A DNA stretch of 64,000 nucleotides from Pseudomonas putida (GTDB lineage Bacteria; Pseudomonadota; Gammaproteobacteria; Pseudomonadales; Pseudomonadaceae): contig NZ_CP029693.1 in the NCBI RefSeq assembly GCF_003228315.1, positions 3,480,001 to 3,544,000 of the forward strand, given 5' to 3'. Shown piece by piece: positions 19,169 to 30,393 of the stretch (position 1 is its first letter; every line of letters begins with the position of its first letter). Under the pieces are notes generated by a model, which saw nothing but the letters and a program-made list of their open reading frames with translations, had not been told where the DNA came from and ran no database searches. Both the position numbers and the translations under genes were made by a program.

Positions 19169-20008
19169 ATGAGCGAAGATCGATCGAGCAACGGGCAGAA
19201 GTCCTGGCTGGGTAAACTGACCCAGGCTTTTGCCCACGAGCCGAAGAACCGCCAGGAGCTGCTGGAGCTGCTGCGCGATGCACACCAGAACAAACTGTTG
19301 GACAGCGAAGCGCTGGCCATCGTCGAAGGCGCCATCCAGGTTGCAGACCTGCAGGTACGGGACATCATGGTCCCGCGCTCGCAGATGATCAGCATCAAGG
19401 CGACCCATACCCCTCGCGAGTTCCTGCCTGCCGTGCTCGACTCGGCCCACTCCCGTTACCCTGTGATCGGCGAAAGCCACGATGACGTGATGGGCGTGTT
19501 GCTGGCCAAGGACTTGCTGCCGTTGATCCTCAAAGAGAACGGCGACAGCTTCAACATCAAGGATCTGCTACGCCCGGCCACGTTCGTGCCGGAGTCCAAG
19601 CGCCTGAACGTGTTGCTGCGCGAATTCCGCGCCAACCACAACCACATGGCCATCGTCATCGACGAGTACGGCGGCGTGGCGGGCCTGGTGACCATCGAGG
19701 ACGTGCTGGAACAGATCGTCGGCGACATCGAGGATGAGCACGATGTCGAAGAAGACAGCTACATCAAGCCGCTGCCCAGCGGTGATTTCCTGATCAAGGC
19801 CCTGACGCCGATCGAGAACTTCAACGAGTTCTTCGACAGCGAATTCTCCGACGACGAATTCGATACCGTGGGCGGCCTGGTGATGAGTGCATTCGGGCAC
19901 TTGCCAAAACGCAACGAAATCACTGAAATCGGCACCTACCGTTTCCGCATCCTGAACGCCGACAGCCGTCGGATTCACTTGCTGCGACTCACGCCTATCG
20001 CCCGCTGA
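19169..20008 (+). CDS. corC: CorC/HlyC-type CBS-domain transporter-associated protein
   Basis: A 279-residue protein: a CBS-domain pair (residues ~65-185; QVRDIMVPRSQMISI, YPVIGESHDDVMGVLLAKDLLP, HMAIVIDEYGGVAGLVTIED) and a CorC_HlyC C-terminal domain (~200-275; FDTVGGLVMSAFGHLP). E. coli CorC/YbeX is linked to Mg/Co efflux and to ribosome assembly through its ybeZ-ybeY-ybeX-lnt operon, the same order as here. The start is the ATG at 19169. Confidence 0.93.
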   Translation: MSEDRSSNGQKSWLGKLTQAFAHEPKNRQELLELLRDAHQNKLLDSEALAIVEGAIQVADLQVRDIMVPRSQMISIKATHTPREFLPAVLDSAHSRYPVIGESHDDVMGVLLAKDLLPLILKENGDSFNIKDLLRPATFVPESKRLNVLLREFRANHNHMAIVIDEYGGVAGLVTIEDVLEQIVGDIEDEHDVEEDSYIKPLPSGDFLIKALTPIENFNEFFDSEFSDDEFDTVGGLVMSAFGHLPKRNEITEIGTYRFRILNADSRRIHLLRLTPIAR

Positions 20009-20022
20009 ATCTAAGGACTGAA

Positions 20023-21546
20023 ATGCGCTGGACAACCCGCCCCGGCTGGCCCGGTAACCTGCTGGCCGTGGCGGCCGGTGCAATCACCACCCTGGCCCTG
20101 GCGCCTTTCGACATCTGGCCACTGGCATTGCTGGCGGTCGGTTTGTTCTATGCCGGCCTGCGCGAGCTGAGCCCTCGCCAGGCCCTTGGCCGTGGCTGGT
20201 GCTTCGGTTTCGGCCTGTTCGGCGCCGGAACCAGCTGGATCTACTACAGCATCCACCACTTCGGTGGCGCATCGGTGCTTCTGGCCGGTTTCCTGATGCT
20301 GTTGTTCACCGCAGCGATTGCCTGGTTCTTCGCTCTGCCCGCCTGGGTCTGGGCACGTTGGTTGCGACGCAACGAAGCGCCGCTGGCCGATGCCCTGGCC
20401 TTTGCCGCGCTGTGGGTAGGCCAGGAGGCATTCCGCGGCTGGTTCCTCACCGGCTTCCCGTGGCTCTATTCCGGTTACAGCCAACTCGACGGCCCATTGA
20501 CCGGCCTCGCGCCAGTCGGCGGCATGTGGCTGATTTCCTTTACCCTCGCCCTGACCGCCGCACTGATCTACAACGGCATGCGTCTGGTTCGTACCGGTCG
20601 CAAGGGCTTCATCGCGATTGGCGTCCTGTTGCTGGTCGGTCCATGGATCGCCGGAATGGCGCTCAAACACCATGCCTGGACCAGCCCATCGGGCGCGCCG
20701 TTGAGCGTTGCAGCGATCCAGGGCAACGTCGAACAGAGCATGAAATGGGACCCGGCGCAGCTCAATGCGCAGCTGATGCTGTACCGCGACATGAGCTTCA
20801 CCTCAAAGCCGGTCGACCTGCTGATCTGGCCGGAAACCGCGGTCCCGGTACTCAAGGAGTCCGCCCAGGGTTACCTGGACATGATGGGTAAATTTGCGGC
20901 GGAACGTAATTCGGCGCTGATTACCGGCGTTCCGATCCGTGAAGTCGTCCGTCACGAAAAACGCTTCTTCAACGGCATTACCGTGGTCGGCGAAGGCGAC
21001 GGCACCTATCTCAAGCAGAAACTGGTGCCGTTCGGCGAATACGTCCCCTTGCAGGACGTTCTGCGCGGCTTGATCGCGTTCTTCGATCTGCCGATGTCGG
21101 ACTTTGCCCGTGGCCCGGCCGATCAGGCCATGCTGCAAGCCAAGGGCTACCAGATCGCGCCCTTCATCTGCTACGAAGTGGTGTACCCGGAGTTTGCCGC
21201 GGGCCTCGCCGCGCAAAGCGATCTGTTGCTGACGATCAGTAACGACACCTGGTTCGGTACGTCCATCGGCCCGCTGCAACACTTGCAGATGGCGCAGATG
21301 CGCGCACTGGAGGCCGGTCGCTGGATGATCCGCGCCACCAACAACGGCGTGACCGGCCTGATCAACCCGTTCGGCCAGATCACCGCGCAAATCCCGCAGT
21401 TCGAGCGCGGCATCCTGTATGGCGAAGTGGTGCCGATGCACAACCTCACGCCTTACCTGCAATGGCGCTCGTGGCCGTTGATCATCATTTGTGTGGTTCT
21501 GTTTGGCTGGGCGTTGATTGCCAGCCGGATGGCCAAGACCGTTTGA
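20023..21546 (+). CDS. lnt: apolipoprotein N-acyltransferase
   Basis: A 507-residue inner-membrane enzyme that adds the third acyl chain to lipoproteins. The N-terminal half is membrane-spanning (segments between residues ~8 and 215); the C-terminal periplasmic nitrilase-like domain carries the catalytic triad: Glu in LIWPETAVPVL, Lys in LKQKLVPFGEYVPL and Cys in APFICYEVVYPEF. A final TM helix is at ~483-503. It ends the phoH-ybeY-corC-lnt unit and is followed by a strong palindrome. Confidence 0.96.
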   Translation: MRWTTRPGWPGNLLAVAAGAITTLALAPFDIWPLALLAVGLFYAGLRELSPRQALGRGWCFGFGLFGAGTSWIYYSIHHFGGASVLLAGFLMLLFTAAIAWFFALPAWVWARWLRRNEAPLADALAFAALWVGQEAFRGWFLTGFPWLYSGYSQLDGPLTGLAPVGGMWLISFTLALTAALIYNGMRLVRTGRKGFIAIGVLLLVGPWIAGMALKHHAWTSPSGAPLSVAAIQGNVEQSMKWDPAQLNAQLMLYRDMSFTSKPVDLLIWPETAVPVLKESAQGYLDMMGKFAAERNSALITGVPIREVVRHEKRFFNGITVVGEGDGTYLKQKLVPFGEYVPLQDVLRGLIAFFDLPMSDFARGPADQAMLQAKGYQIAPFICYEVVYPEFAAGLAAQSDLLLTISNDTWFGTSIGPLQHLQMAQMRALEAGRWMIRATNNGVTGLINPFGQITAQIPQFERGILYGEVVPMHNLTPYLQWRSWPLIIICVVLFGWALIASRMAKTV

Positions 21547-21559
21547 TCGGGGTGCCTTT

Positions 21560-21617
21560 AAAAGATCGCAGCCTGCGGCAACTGCTGAATGGGTTGTGCC
21601 GCAGGCTGCGATCTTTT
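21560..21617. repeat. palindromic repeat, family B (possible bidirectional terminator)
   Basis: AAAAGATCGCAGCCTGCGGC and its complement flank a ~18-nt loop; the outer AAAA/TTTT lets it act as a terminator in either direction. It sits between convergent lnt and the ydcF-like gene. The same GATCGCAGCC core occurs at 44217-44287. Confidence 0.88.
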
Positions 21618-21622
21618 GCTCT

Positions 21623-22384
21623 TCAACGGTAAAACAGCGAATACCCGACCTGCCCCACCGCCTCATTGATCAGCTGCCCGCTGCGCCAGATCGCCTTGAA
21701 TTCCGGCATCCAGCCGCCGAACGCCTCGCCATTGTCCTGGCCCAGAAACCCGACCGGTGCCGGCACTACCTCAAACCCGGCCTTGCTGAAACTCCACACC
21801 GCTCGCGGCATATGCGCGGCCGACGTCACGACGACTACGCGCTTGATGCCTTCTGGCTGCAGCACCTGCGCGGTCATTTGCGCGTTTTCCCAAGTGGTAC
21901 GGCTGCGCCCTTCCTGCCAACGCACCGTCACGCCGAAATCGTCACGCAGGGAGTCCGCCATGATCTGTGCTTCGTTGGGTGGCGTGCCGTAATGCAGCCC
22001 CCCGCTGGTCAGTACCGGCAGTCCAGACGCCTTGGCCAATCGCGCCGCGTAACGCTGGCGCTCCAGGCCGACACCGGTGGGCTGGTCGGTATCCCAGGCC
22101 ACATCACCCCGCTCACGCCCCGACCCCAGCACCACGATGGCCTCGGCACGCTGCCCCAGGGTTGCCCATTCGTCACGAGCCAGCGGTGGCTCACGCTCCA
22201 GCAGCGCGGCACTCCACTGCACCACCACCGGCAGACTCATCAGCCAGAATCCGCCCAGCCCCAGAGCAAAGCACAAGCCTGCAAGTCGCGGCCTTGAGCG
22301 GCGCAACCACCAGGCCAGGATCAGTAACAGGATAAGAATGCCGGGCGGCATCAGCAGGTGTTTCACGAAATAACGAAAAGGCAT
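21623..22384 (-). CDS. YdcF/SanA-like DUF218 membrane protein
   Basis: A 253-residue protein with an N-terminal pair of TM segments (HLLMPPGILILLLILAWWLR; LCFALGLGGFWLMSL) and a DUF218 (YdcF/SanA/ElyC) domain: AIVVLGSGRERGDV, RYAARLAKASGLPVLTSGG, SRTTWENAQMTAQVL, VVVTSAAHMPRAVWSFSKAG. Proteins of this family are envelope proteins (ElyC acts in peptidoglycan or lipid-carrier metabolism); the specific role here is unknown. Start: ATG at 22384, with GGAG about 8 nt upstream; a longer frame to 22438 has no such site. Confidence 0.88.
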   Translation of the reverse strand: MPFRYFVKHLLMPPGILILLLILAWWLRRSRPRLAGLCFALGLGGFWLMSLPVVVQWSAALLEREPPLARDEWATLGQRAEAIVVLGSGRERGDVAWDTDQPTGVGLERQRYAARLAKASGLPVLTSGGLHYGTPPNEAQIMADSLRDDFGVTVRWQEGRSRTTWENAQMTAQVLQPEGIKRVVVVTSAAHMPRAVWSFSKAGFEVVPAPVGFLGQDNGEAFGGWMPEFKAIWRSGQLINEAVGQVGYSLFYR

Positions 22385-22489
22385 CGAGCATCTCCATGAA
22401 GATGCCCGAAGCCTAAGTGGGTTGACGCAATGCGACAATAAATACGGAAGGACTGTGCTGCAAAAAACCCTTGAGCATGGCTCTGTGCC

Positions 22490-22810
22490 TTACTTGAACT
22501 GCAGAGACCGGACCTTTACCGCGTCTCTGCCGGGTACTTTGTCCTTGAGCCAGATGACCTTGGCAGAACGTGGTGCGTCGAGTTGTTTCACGGCTTCGGA
22601 CAAGCATCCGTGCGTCTCACGCTCGCTGCGATCCAGGTACGCCTTGACCAGAGCGAACTCAGCGGGGCTCAGGCCACGCAGCTCCAGTTCCAGCGGACGT
22701 TCATCACGCAGCCGGCTGGCGGTTTTAGCCGCTTCCAGCGCCATGCCCAGACGATCGATCAGTCTTTCGTACAGCTCCGGTTTTGTAGCTTTTTGCTGTG
22801 ACTCAACCAT
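22490..22810 (-). CDS. small conserved hypothetical protein
   Basis: A 106-residue, mostly helical, highly charged cytoplasmic protein (e.g. KPELYERLIDRLGMALEAAK, LELELRGLSPAEFALVKAYL). I do not recognise a domain. It sits where E. coli has ybeL (lnt to leuS interval), and its start resembles the YbeL (DUF1451) N-terminus, but it lacks YbeL's zinc-ribbon cysteines, so homology is uncertain. It is divergent from leuS across 282 bp. Confidence 0.72.
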   Translation of the reverse strand: MVESQQKATKPELYERLIDRLGMALEAAKTASRLRDERPLELELRGLSPAEFALVKAYLDRSERETHGCLSEAVKQLDAPRSAKVIWLKDKVPGRDAVKVRSLQFK

Positions 22811-22858
22811 CCCTCACCTCATTGGAAGATAAGACCTACTCCCCAAATAAGAGCTTAG

Positions 22859-25699
<2,841 letters not shown>

Positions 25700-25787
25700 T
25701 TGGATCGGGCGCCAGACCGGGTCTGGCGCCGAGTAAAACCTTTCGGGCCGCTTGAACGGCCCACATGGTTTCAAGGGGAGCAACACA

Positions 25788-26393
25788 ATGATCAAACGCA
25801 ACTTGCTGGTGATGGGCCTCGCGGTCCTGTTGAGCGCCTGTGGTTTCCAGCTGCGCGGCACCGGCACCACCGAACTGGCGATCAAGGAACTCGACGTCAG
25901 CGCCCGCAATGCCTATGGCGAAACGGTGACGCAACTGCGCCAGGTGGTCGAACGTAGTGGCGTCAAAGTCTATAAAGGCGCGCCCTACAAGCTGGTGCTC
26001 ACCGATGAACAGGAAACCCAGCGCATCCTCAGCTACGCCGGCGCGGGTCGTACTGGCGAATATCAGCTGACCACCACGCTCAACTACAGCATCCTCAGCC
26101 AGGGCAACCTGTCGTTGATCAATGACAAGCTCGAAGTGGAAAAGGTCTTCATCCACGACGGCAACAACCTGGTGGGCTCCGACCAGGAAGCTGCTGACGC
26201 CCGCAAGGACATGCGTCGTGACCTGGTACAACGCATGATGCTGCGCCTGCAGCAAATCACGCCGACTCAGCTCGCCCAGCTGCAGCAGACCGCCGAAGCT
26301 CGTGCCAAGGCAGAAGCCGCGGCTCTGGAAGCGGCACAGAAGGCTGAAGCGGAAACCCCGCGTCAGTCGCCTGTCGAAATCCCGCAGCAGTAA
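25788..26393 (+). CDS. lptE: LPS-assembly lipoprotein LptE
   Basis: A 201-residue outer-membrane lipoprotein that plugs the LptD barrel and helps insert LPS. Signal peptide and lipobox (VLLSACGFQLRG) are visible; the mature start CGFQLRGTGTTEL is diagnostic. The C-terminus is an Ala/Glu-rich helix (QQTAEARAKAEAAALEAAQK), as often in Pseudomonas LptE. AAGGGGAG 8 bp upstream supports the ATG at 25788. It lies between leuS and holA, as in E. coli. Confidence 0.94.
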   Translation: MIKRNLLVMGLAVLLSACGFQLRGTGTTELAIKELDVSARNAYGETVTQLRQVVERSGVKVYKGAPYKLVLTDEQETQRILSYAGAGRTGEYQLTTTLNYSILSQGNLSLINDKLEVEKVFIHDGNNLVGSDQEAADARKDMRRDLVQRMMLRLQQITPTQLAQLQQTAEARAKAEAAALEAAQKAEAETPRQSPVEIPQQ

Positions 26394-26400
26394 GACTTAC

Positions 26401-26418
26401 GGGGCGCTCAGGCGCCCC
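26401..26418 (+). terminator. hairpin between lptE and holA
   Basis: GGGGCGC-TCAG-GCGCCCC, 7-bp GC stem with a tetraloop, followed by only GTTCGCC, so without a real T tract. It could be an attenuator or an mRNA-stabilising hairpin rather than a true terminator. Confidence 0.45.
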
Positions 26419-26432
26419 GTTCGCCCTCTCTT

Positions 26433-27470
26433 ATGAAGCTCGCCCCCGCCCAACTCGCCAAGCACCTGCAAGGTTCCCTCGCGCCGGTCTACGTCATCAG
26501 TGGCGATGATCCTTTGCTGTGCCAGGAGGCTGCCGACGCCATTCGCTCTGCCGCCCGTCAGCAGGGCTTCGACGAGCGCCAGGTGTTTGCCGCCGATGCC
26601 AATTTCGACTGGGGCACCTTGCTGCTGGCCGGGGCCAGCATGTCACTGTTCGCCGAAAAGCGCCTTCTGGAACTGCGCCTGCCCTCCGGCAAGCCTGGCG
26701 ACAAAGGTGCTGCCGCGCTCATCGAATATTGCTCCCGACCAGCCGAGGACACGCTACTGCTGATCAGCCTGCCGAAACTCGATGGCAGTGCCCAGAAAAC
26801 CAAATGGGGCAAGGCGCTGGTCGAAGGCCAGCAGACCCAATTCGTGCAGATATGGCCAGTGGATGCCAGCCAGTTGCCGAGCTGGATCCGCCAGCGCTTG
26901 TCCCAGGCCGGCCTTTCCGCCAGCCAGGACGCTGTCGAGCTGATCGCCGCACGGGTCGAAGGCAACCTGCTGGCCGCCGCCCAGGAGATCGAGAAGCTCA
27001 AGCTGATGGCCGAAGGCGGTCAGATCACCATCGAAACCGTGCAGGCGGCCGTCGCCGACAGTGCGCGCTTCGATGTCTTCGGGCTGACCGATGCGATTCT
27101 CAATGGTGAGGCGGCCCACGCCCTGCGCATGCTCGAAGGCTTGCGGGGTGAAGGCGTCGAGCCTCCGGTGATTCTCTGGGCGCTGTCCCGGGAACTGCGC
27201 CTGCTGGCCAACATTTCCCTGCAATACAGTCAGGGCACACCGCTGGACAAGGCTTTCAGCCAGGCCAAGCCCCCGGTCTGGGACAAGCGCAAGCCACTGA
27301 TGAGCAAAGCCCTGCAACGCTATTCAGCGCCACGCTGGGCCCAGTTGCTGCTCGAAGCACAGCGCATTGATGCGCAGATCAAGGGTCAGGCAGCGGGCTC
27401 GCCGTGGATGAGCTTGAGTCGTTTGACGTTGTTGATGGCCGGTCAGCGGTTAGCCTTGCCTGCCGAGTAA
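26433..27470 (+). CDS. holA: DNA polymerase III delta subunit
   Basis: A 345-residue delta subunit of the clamp-loader complex, which opens the beta clamp. Seen: LAPVYVISGDDPLLCQEAAD at the N-terminus, SMSLFAEKRLLELRLPSGKPG, and the C-terminal collar region (GEGVEPPVILWALSRELRLL, KGQAAGSPWMSLSRLTLLMAG). Length is typical. It follows lptE by 39 bp. Confidence 0.95.
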   Translation: MKLAPAQLAKHLQGSLAPVYVISGDDPLLCQEAADAIRSAARQQGFDERQVFAADANFDWGTLLLAGASMSLFAEKRLLELRLPSGKPGDKGAAALIEYCSRPAEDTLLLISLPKLDGSAQKTKWGKALVEGQQTQFVQIWPVDASQLPSWIRQRLSQAGLSASQDAVELIAARVEGNLLAAAQEIEKLKLMAEGGQITIETVQAAVADSARFDVFGLTDAILNGEAAHALRMLEGLRGEGVEPPVILWALSRELRLLANISLQYSQGTPLDKAFSQAKPPVWDKRKPLMSKALQRYSAPRWAQLLLEAQRIDAQIKGQAAGSPWMSLSRLTLLMAGQRLALPAE

Positions 27471-27483
27471 ACCTATCGACTGC

Positions 27484-27551
27484 AATCGCGAGCAAGCTCG
27501 CTCCCTCAGGAATAGCGCTGATCTTGTGGGAGCGAGTTTGCTCGCGATTGC
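27484..27551. repeat. REP-type inverted repeat pair (family A)
   Basis: CAATCGCGAGCAAGCTCGCT facing AGCGAGTTTGCTCGCGATTG, 13 bp after holA and ~95 bp before arfA. Confidence 0.9.
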
Positions 27552-27646
27552 GATCGAAAGGTCCTACGCAATGTAAGCACTAGACACAAGCCCCACTTGA
27601 GCAGATGATCTGCCCCGCAAAAACCACTTACCTGCGAGCGTCCATC

Positions 27647-27811
27647 ATGAGCAAAAAGCCGTCCAAACACGGCCCCAACAAGGCCAAATCCATCGTCGCC
27701 CAGCCACTGTTCCGCAGCCGTCAGGAACGCCCAGGCAAGGGCAAAGGCAGCTACCGCCGCGAAGCCTTCCAGTCTCAAAACTGGGAGGCTTCTTACTTTC
27801 TGGCGGCCTGA
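27647..27811 (+). CDS. arfA: alternative ribosome-rescue factor ArfA
   Basis: A 54-residue protein. Its core lines up with E. coli ArfA by eye: PLFRSRQERPGKGKGSYRRE against [20 protein letters not shown], then NWEAS in both. ArfA recruits RF2 to ribosomes stalled on non-stop mRNAs when tmRNA fails. Codons 40-48 are also a 10-bp hairpin followed by TTCTTACTTTC, i.e. an intrinsic terminator inside the gene (listed separately). Residues after the hairpin are SYFLAA, much like the end of the SsrA tag (YALAA). The ATG at 27647 lacks a strong ribosome-binding site. Identification is from motif recall. Confidence 0.88.
   Translation: MSKKPSKHGPNKAKSIVAQPLFRSRQERPGKGKGSYRREAFQSQNWEASYFLAA
27764..27800 (+). 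terminator. intrinsic terminator inside arfA
   Basis: GCCTTCCAGT (27764-27773) pairs with ACTGGGAGGC (27780-27789; one G-U), loop CTCAAA, then TTCTTACTTTC. Transcripts ending here lack the TGA at 27809-27811, giving a non-stop mRNA. Known proteobacterial arfA genes use such hairpins (termination or RNase III cleavage) to tie ArfA levels to tmRNA activity. Confidence 0.8.
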
Positions 27812-27874
27812 AAAGGCAAGCACCCGCTCAACATGTTAAGGTCAGCACCTGATTCGAATTCCCTGGACCCGTGC

Positions 27875-29197
27875 ATGCCCTTCAGTCTTTCCCGTCGTTG
27901 GCACCTGCGCCAATTGATCGCTGCCTCCAGCCTCATTTTGCTAGTCGCCTGCGCGGAAAAACCTACCGCCGCCGACGCACAGCAGCTTCAGACACTCCCG
28001 GTCGCCACCGCCCCGGCCATTGTTGCCCCCGTGGTACCGAGTGGTGAAAACCTCGATATCCAGCCGACCCAGACCTTCGCCGAATGGCAGGCGGGTTTTC
28101 GCAAGGAAGCCCTGGCCGCCGGTATTCGCGCCGACGTGTTCGACCGCGCTTTTGCCAATGTCAGTTTCGACCCCAGTGTGATCCGTGCCGATCGCAGCCA
28201 GCCGGAATTCACCCGTCCGGTGTGGGAATACCTCGATGGCGCCCTGTCACCGTTGCGGGTTCGCAAAGGTCAGTCGTTGCTCAGTCAATACGACGGCATC
28301 TTGCAAAGCATCGAACAGCGCTATGGCGTCGACCGCGAGGCATTGGTCGCCGTTTGGGGCATGGAAAGTAATTTCGGCCAATTCCAGGGCAGCAAATCCG
28401 TGATCAATTCGCTGGCGACCCTGGCCTATGAAGGACGCCGCCCGGCCTTTGCCCAGGCGCAATTGATCGCCGCGCTGCAGATTCTGCAGCAGGGTGATAT
28501 CGAACCGGAGAAAATGCTCGGCTCCTGGGCCGGCGCCATGGGCCAGACCCAGTTCATTCCAACCACCTACAACACCCACGCCGTCGACTTCGATGGAGAT
28601 GGCCGTCGCGATATCTGGGGCAGCTCCACCGATGCCCTGGCCTCGACCGCGCACTACCTGCAAAGCTCCGGATGGCAGAAAGGCCAGCCTTGGGGCTTTG
28701 AAGTGCAACTGCCCGGCGGTTTCAACTACATGCTGGCTGACGGCACGATTCGTAAAAGTGTCGCCGAATGGCGCCAGCTGGGTATAACCCTGCCCAATGG
28801 CGCCCAGGTCCCGCCAGGTTCGGAACAGCTGTCCGCCGCCTTGCTGCTGCCGGCCGGTTATCGTGGCCCGGCGTTCCTGGTACTGGATAATTTCCGTGCG
28901 ATCCTCAAGTACAACAACTCGTCGTCCTATGCGCTGGGCGTGGGCTTGCTGTCTCAGCGCTTCCATGGCGCGGGCCTGATCAGCGGCACCTGGCCCAAGG
29001 ATGACCTGCCATTGAGCCGTACCGAGCGGATCGAGCTGCAAAGCCTGCTGAGTGCCCGGAATTACGACGCGGGCACCGCAGACGGGATTATCGGCGCCAA
29101 TACCCGCAAGGCGATCCGTAGCGCGCAGCAGTCGTTTGGCTGGCCGGCGGATGGGTATCCGACGCACAAGCTGCTTGAAAGCTTGCGTAACCGCTAA
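27875..29197 (+). CDS. lytic murein transglycosylase (MltB-type) lipoprotein with PG-binding domain
   Basis: A 440-residue lipoprotein: lipobox LLVACAEK, a GH103/MltB-like transglycosylase domain (~75-370) with the catalytic glutamate in AVWGMESNFGQFQGSKSVIN, GSWAGAMGQTQFIPTTY and AVDFDGDGRRDIWGS, and a C-terminal peptidoglycan-binding domain (~380-440; LQSLLSARNYDAGTADGIIG, RKAIRSAQQSFGWPADGYP). It cleaves glycan strands to 1,6-anhydro-muropeptides. Start: ATG at 27875. It is distinct from the MltB gene at 34780-35790; both are present. Confidence 0.92.
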   Translation: MPFSLSRRWHLRQLIAASSLILLVACAEKPTAADAQQLQTLPVATAPAIVAPVVPSGENLDIQPTQTFAEWQAGFRKEALAAGIRADVFDRAFANVSFDPSVIRADRSQPEFTRPVWEYLDGALSPLRVRKGQSLLSQYDGILQSIEQRYGVDREALVAVWGMESNFGQFQGSKSVINSLATLAYEGRRPAFAQAQLIAALQILQQGDIEPEKMLGSWAGAMGQTQFIPTTYNTHAVDFDGDGRRDIWGSSTDALASTAHYLQSSGWQKGQPWGFEVQLPGGFNYMLADGTIRKSVAEWRQLGITLPNGAQVPPGSEQLSAALLLPAGYRGPAFLVLDNFRAILKYNNSSSYALGVGLLSQRFHGAGLISGTWPKDDLPLSRTERIELQSLLSARNYDAGTADGIIGANTRKAIRSAQQSFGWPADGYPTHKLLESLRNR

Positions 29198-29200
29198 AAA

Positions 29201-29268
29201 GCATCGCGAGCAGGCTCGCTCCCACAAGGTTTACACGTTACCTGTGAGAGCGAGCCTGCTCGCGATGA
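29201..29268. repeat. REP-type inverted repeat pair (family A)
   Basis: GCATCGCGAGCAGGCTCGCT facing GAGCGAGCCTGCTCGCGATG, between the convergent transglycosylase and LD-carboxypeptidase genes. Confidence 0.92.
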
Positions 29269-29290
29269 CTGGCTATCAGGCGCCAACGAT

Positions 29291-30241
29291 CTACCGCTTG
29301 ATCACCACATCCTGCTCCAACACCAACTCTTTGTTCCCCGCATCCAGCCTCACCAGTGCCCCCATGGGTAATGTCAGGTTCGGGTCGCAATGCCCGCTGC
29401 GCCATCCGGACAGCACCGGAATTCGCAACGGCTCGAATGTCTGCTTGAGCAAGCGCTCCAATGCAGGCACCTCCACACCCGCCACATCACCCACCAACAC
29501 CCCGCGCAGCTTGCCCAGGGTGCCGGCCAGACGCAGATGGGTCAGGAGCCGGTCGATACGGTACAGCGGCTCATTGATGTCCTCGATGAACAGGATGACG
29601 CCCTCGGCATCGATCTCGTAAGGCGTGCCCATGGTCGCAGCGATCATCGACAGGTTGCCTCCCAGCAAGCGCCCGTGGGCGATCCCTGGCTCGATGGTCG
29701 TCAACGGGTAGGCCACTGGATGTGCCAATGCGCTGCCGGCCTTCATCTGCCCGCGCAGCATGCTGAAAAACGAAGGCTCGGTAGGCTTTTGCCTGTCACC
29801 GAGTAAATCAGCATTGAGCAACGGGCCATGGAACGTCACGAAGCCTGCATGGCGACTGATCGCCAGATGCAGCGCCGTGATGTCGCTATAGCCGATGAAT
29901 GGCTTGGCGTTGTTGCGCAGTAGTTCGAAATCAAGGCGATCGAGCAGTCTCGGTGTGCCGTAGCCACCACGCAGGCAGATGATGGCGTCGACCTCGCTGT
30001 CGGCAAACGCCGCATGCAGGTCATTCAGGCGTACGTTGTCACTGCCGGCCAGGTAGCCATCCTTCTGGTAGACCCCCGGAAAAATCTTCAGCGAATAGCC
30101 TCGGGCGCGCATCCATTGCACGGCTTTGTCGGTGTCCAGCGGGGCCGGGCCGGCGGGCGCGATAACGCCAATCAGCCCCTCCGACGGCAAGGCTGGAACC
30201 GGGGCGTGAGGACGAAGGGTGTGAATGGGTCTAGCGGTCAC
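29291..30241 (-). CDS. ldcA: muramoyltetrapeptide LD-carboxypeptidase (S66 family)
   Basis: A 316-residue cytoplasmic serine peptidase of peptidoglycan recycling that removes the terminal D-Ala from muropeptides. S66 signatures: LIGVIAPAGPA near the N-terminus, CLRGGYGTPRLL, the nucleophile Ser in GYSDITALHLAI, the Glu in ILFIEDINEPLYRIDRLL and the His in SGHCDPNLTL. Start is GTG (MTARPIH) at 30241, supported by AGGGAG 8 bp upstream. Fits with Mpl and the lytic transglycosylases elsewhere in the window. Confidence 0.93.
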   Translation of the reverse strand: MTARPIHTLRPHAPVPALPSEGLIGVIAPAGPAPLDTDKAVQWMRARGYSLKIFPGVYQKDGYLAGSDNVRLNDLHAAFADSEVDAIICLRGGYGTPRLLDRLDFELLRNNAKPFIGYSDITALHLAISRHAGFVTFHGPLLNADLLGDRQKPTEPSFFSMLRGQMKAGSALAHPVAYPLTTIEPGIAHGRLLGGNLSMIAATMGTPYEIDAEGVILFIEDINEPLYRIDRLLTHLRLAGTLGKLRGVLVGDVAGVEVPALERLLKQTFEPLRIPVLSGWRSGHCDPNLTLPMGALVRLDAGNKELVLEQDVVIKR

Positions 30242-30337
30242 CTTTAATCTCCCTGGGTGAAGTCATCACACAGTAGTCAGGAACGAAGACAAACAGAAGA
30301 GGCTTTGTCATTGCGCCGTCATCGCTTTGGGCCAGAC

Positions 30338-30373
30338 AAAAAAACGCCCGCAAGACTCAAAGCCTTGCGGGCG
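30338..30373 (-). terminator. rho-independent terminator after lipA
   Basis: On the minus strand CGCCCGCAAG pairs with CTTGCGGGCG (10 bp), 9-nt loop, followed by T7. It begins about 20 bp after the lipA stop codon and marks the 3' end of the ybeD-lipB-lipA unit. Confidence 0.9.
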
Positions 30374-30393
30374 CATTCATTACTGCCCGGGTA

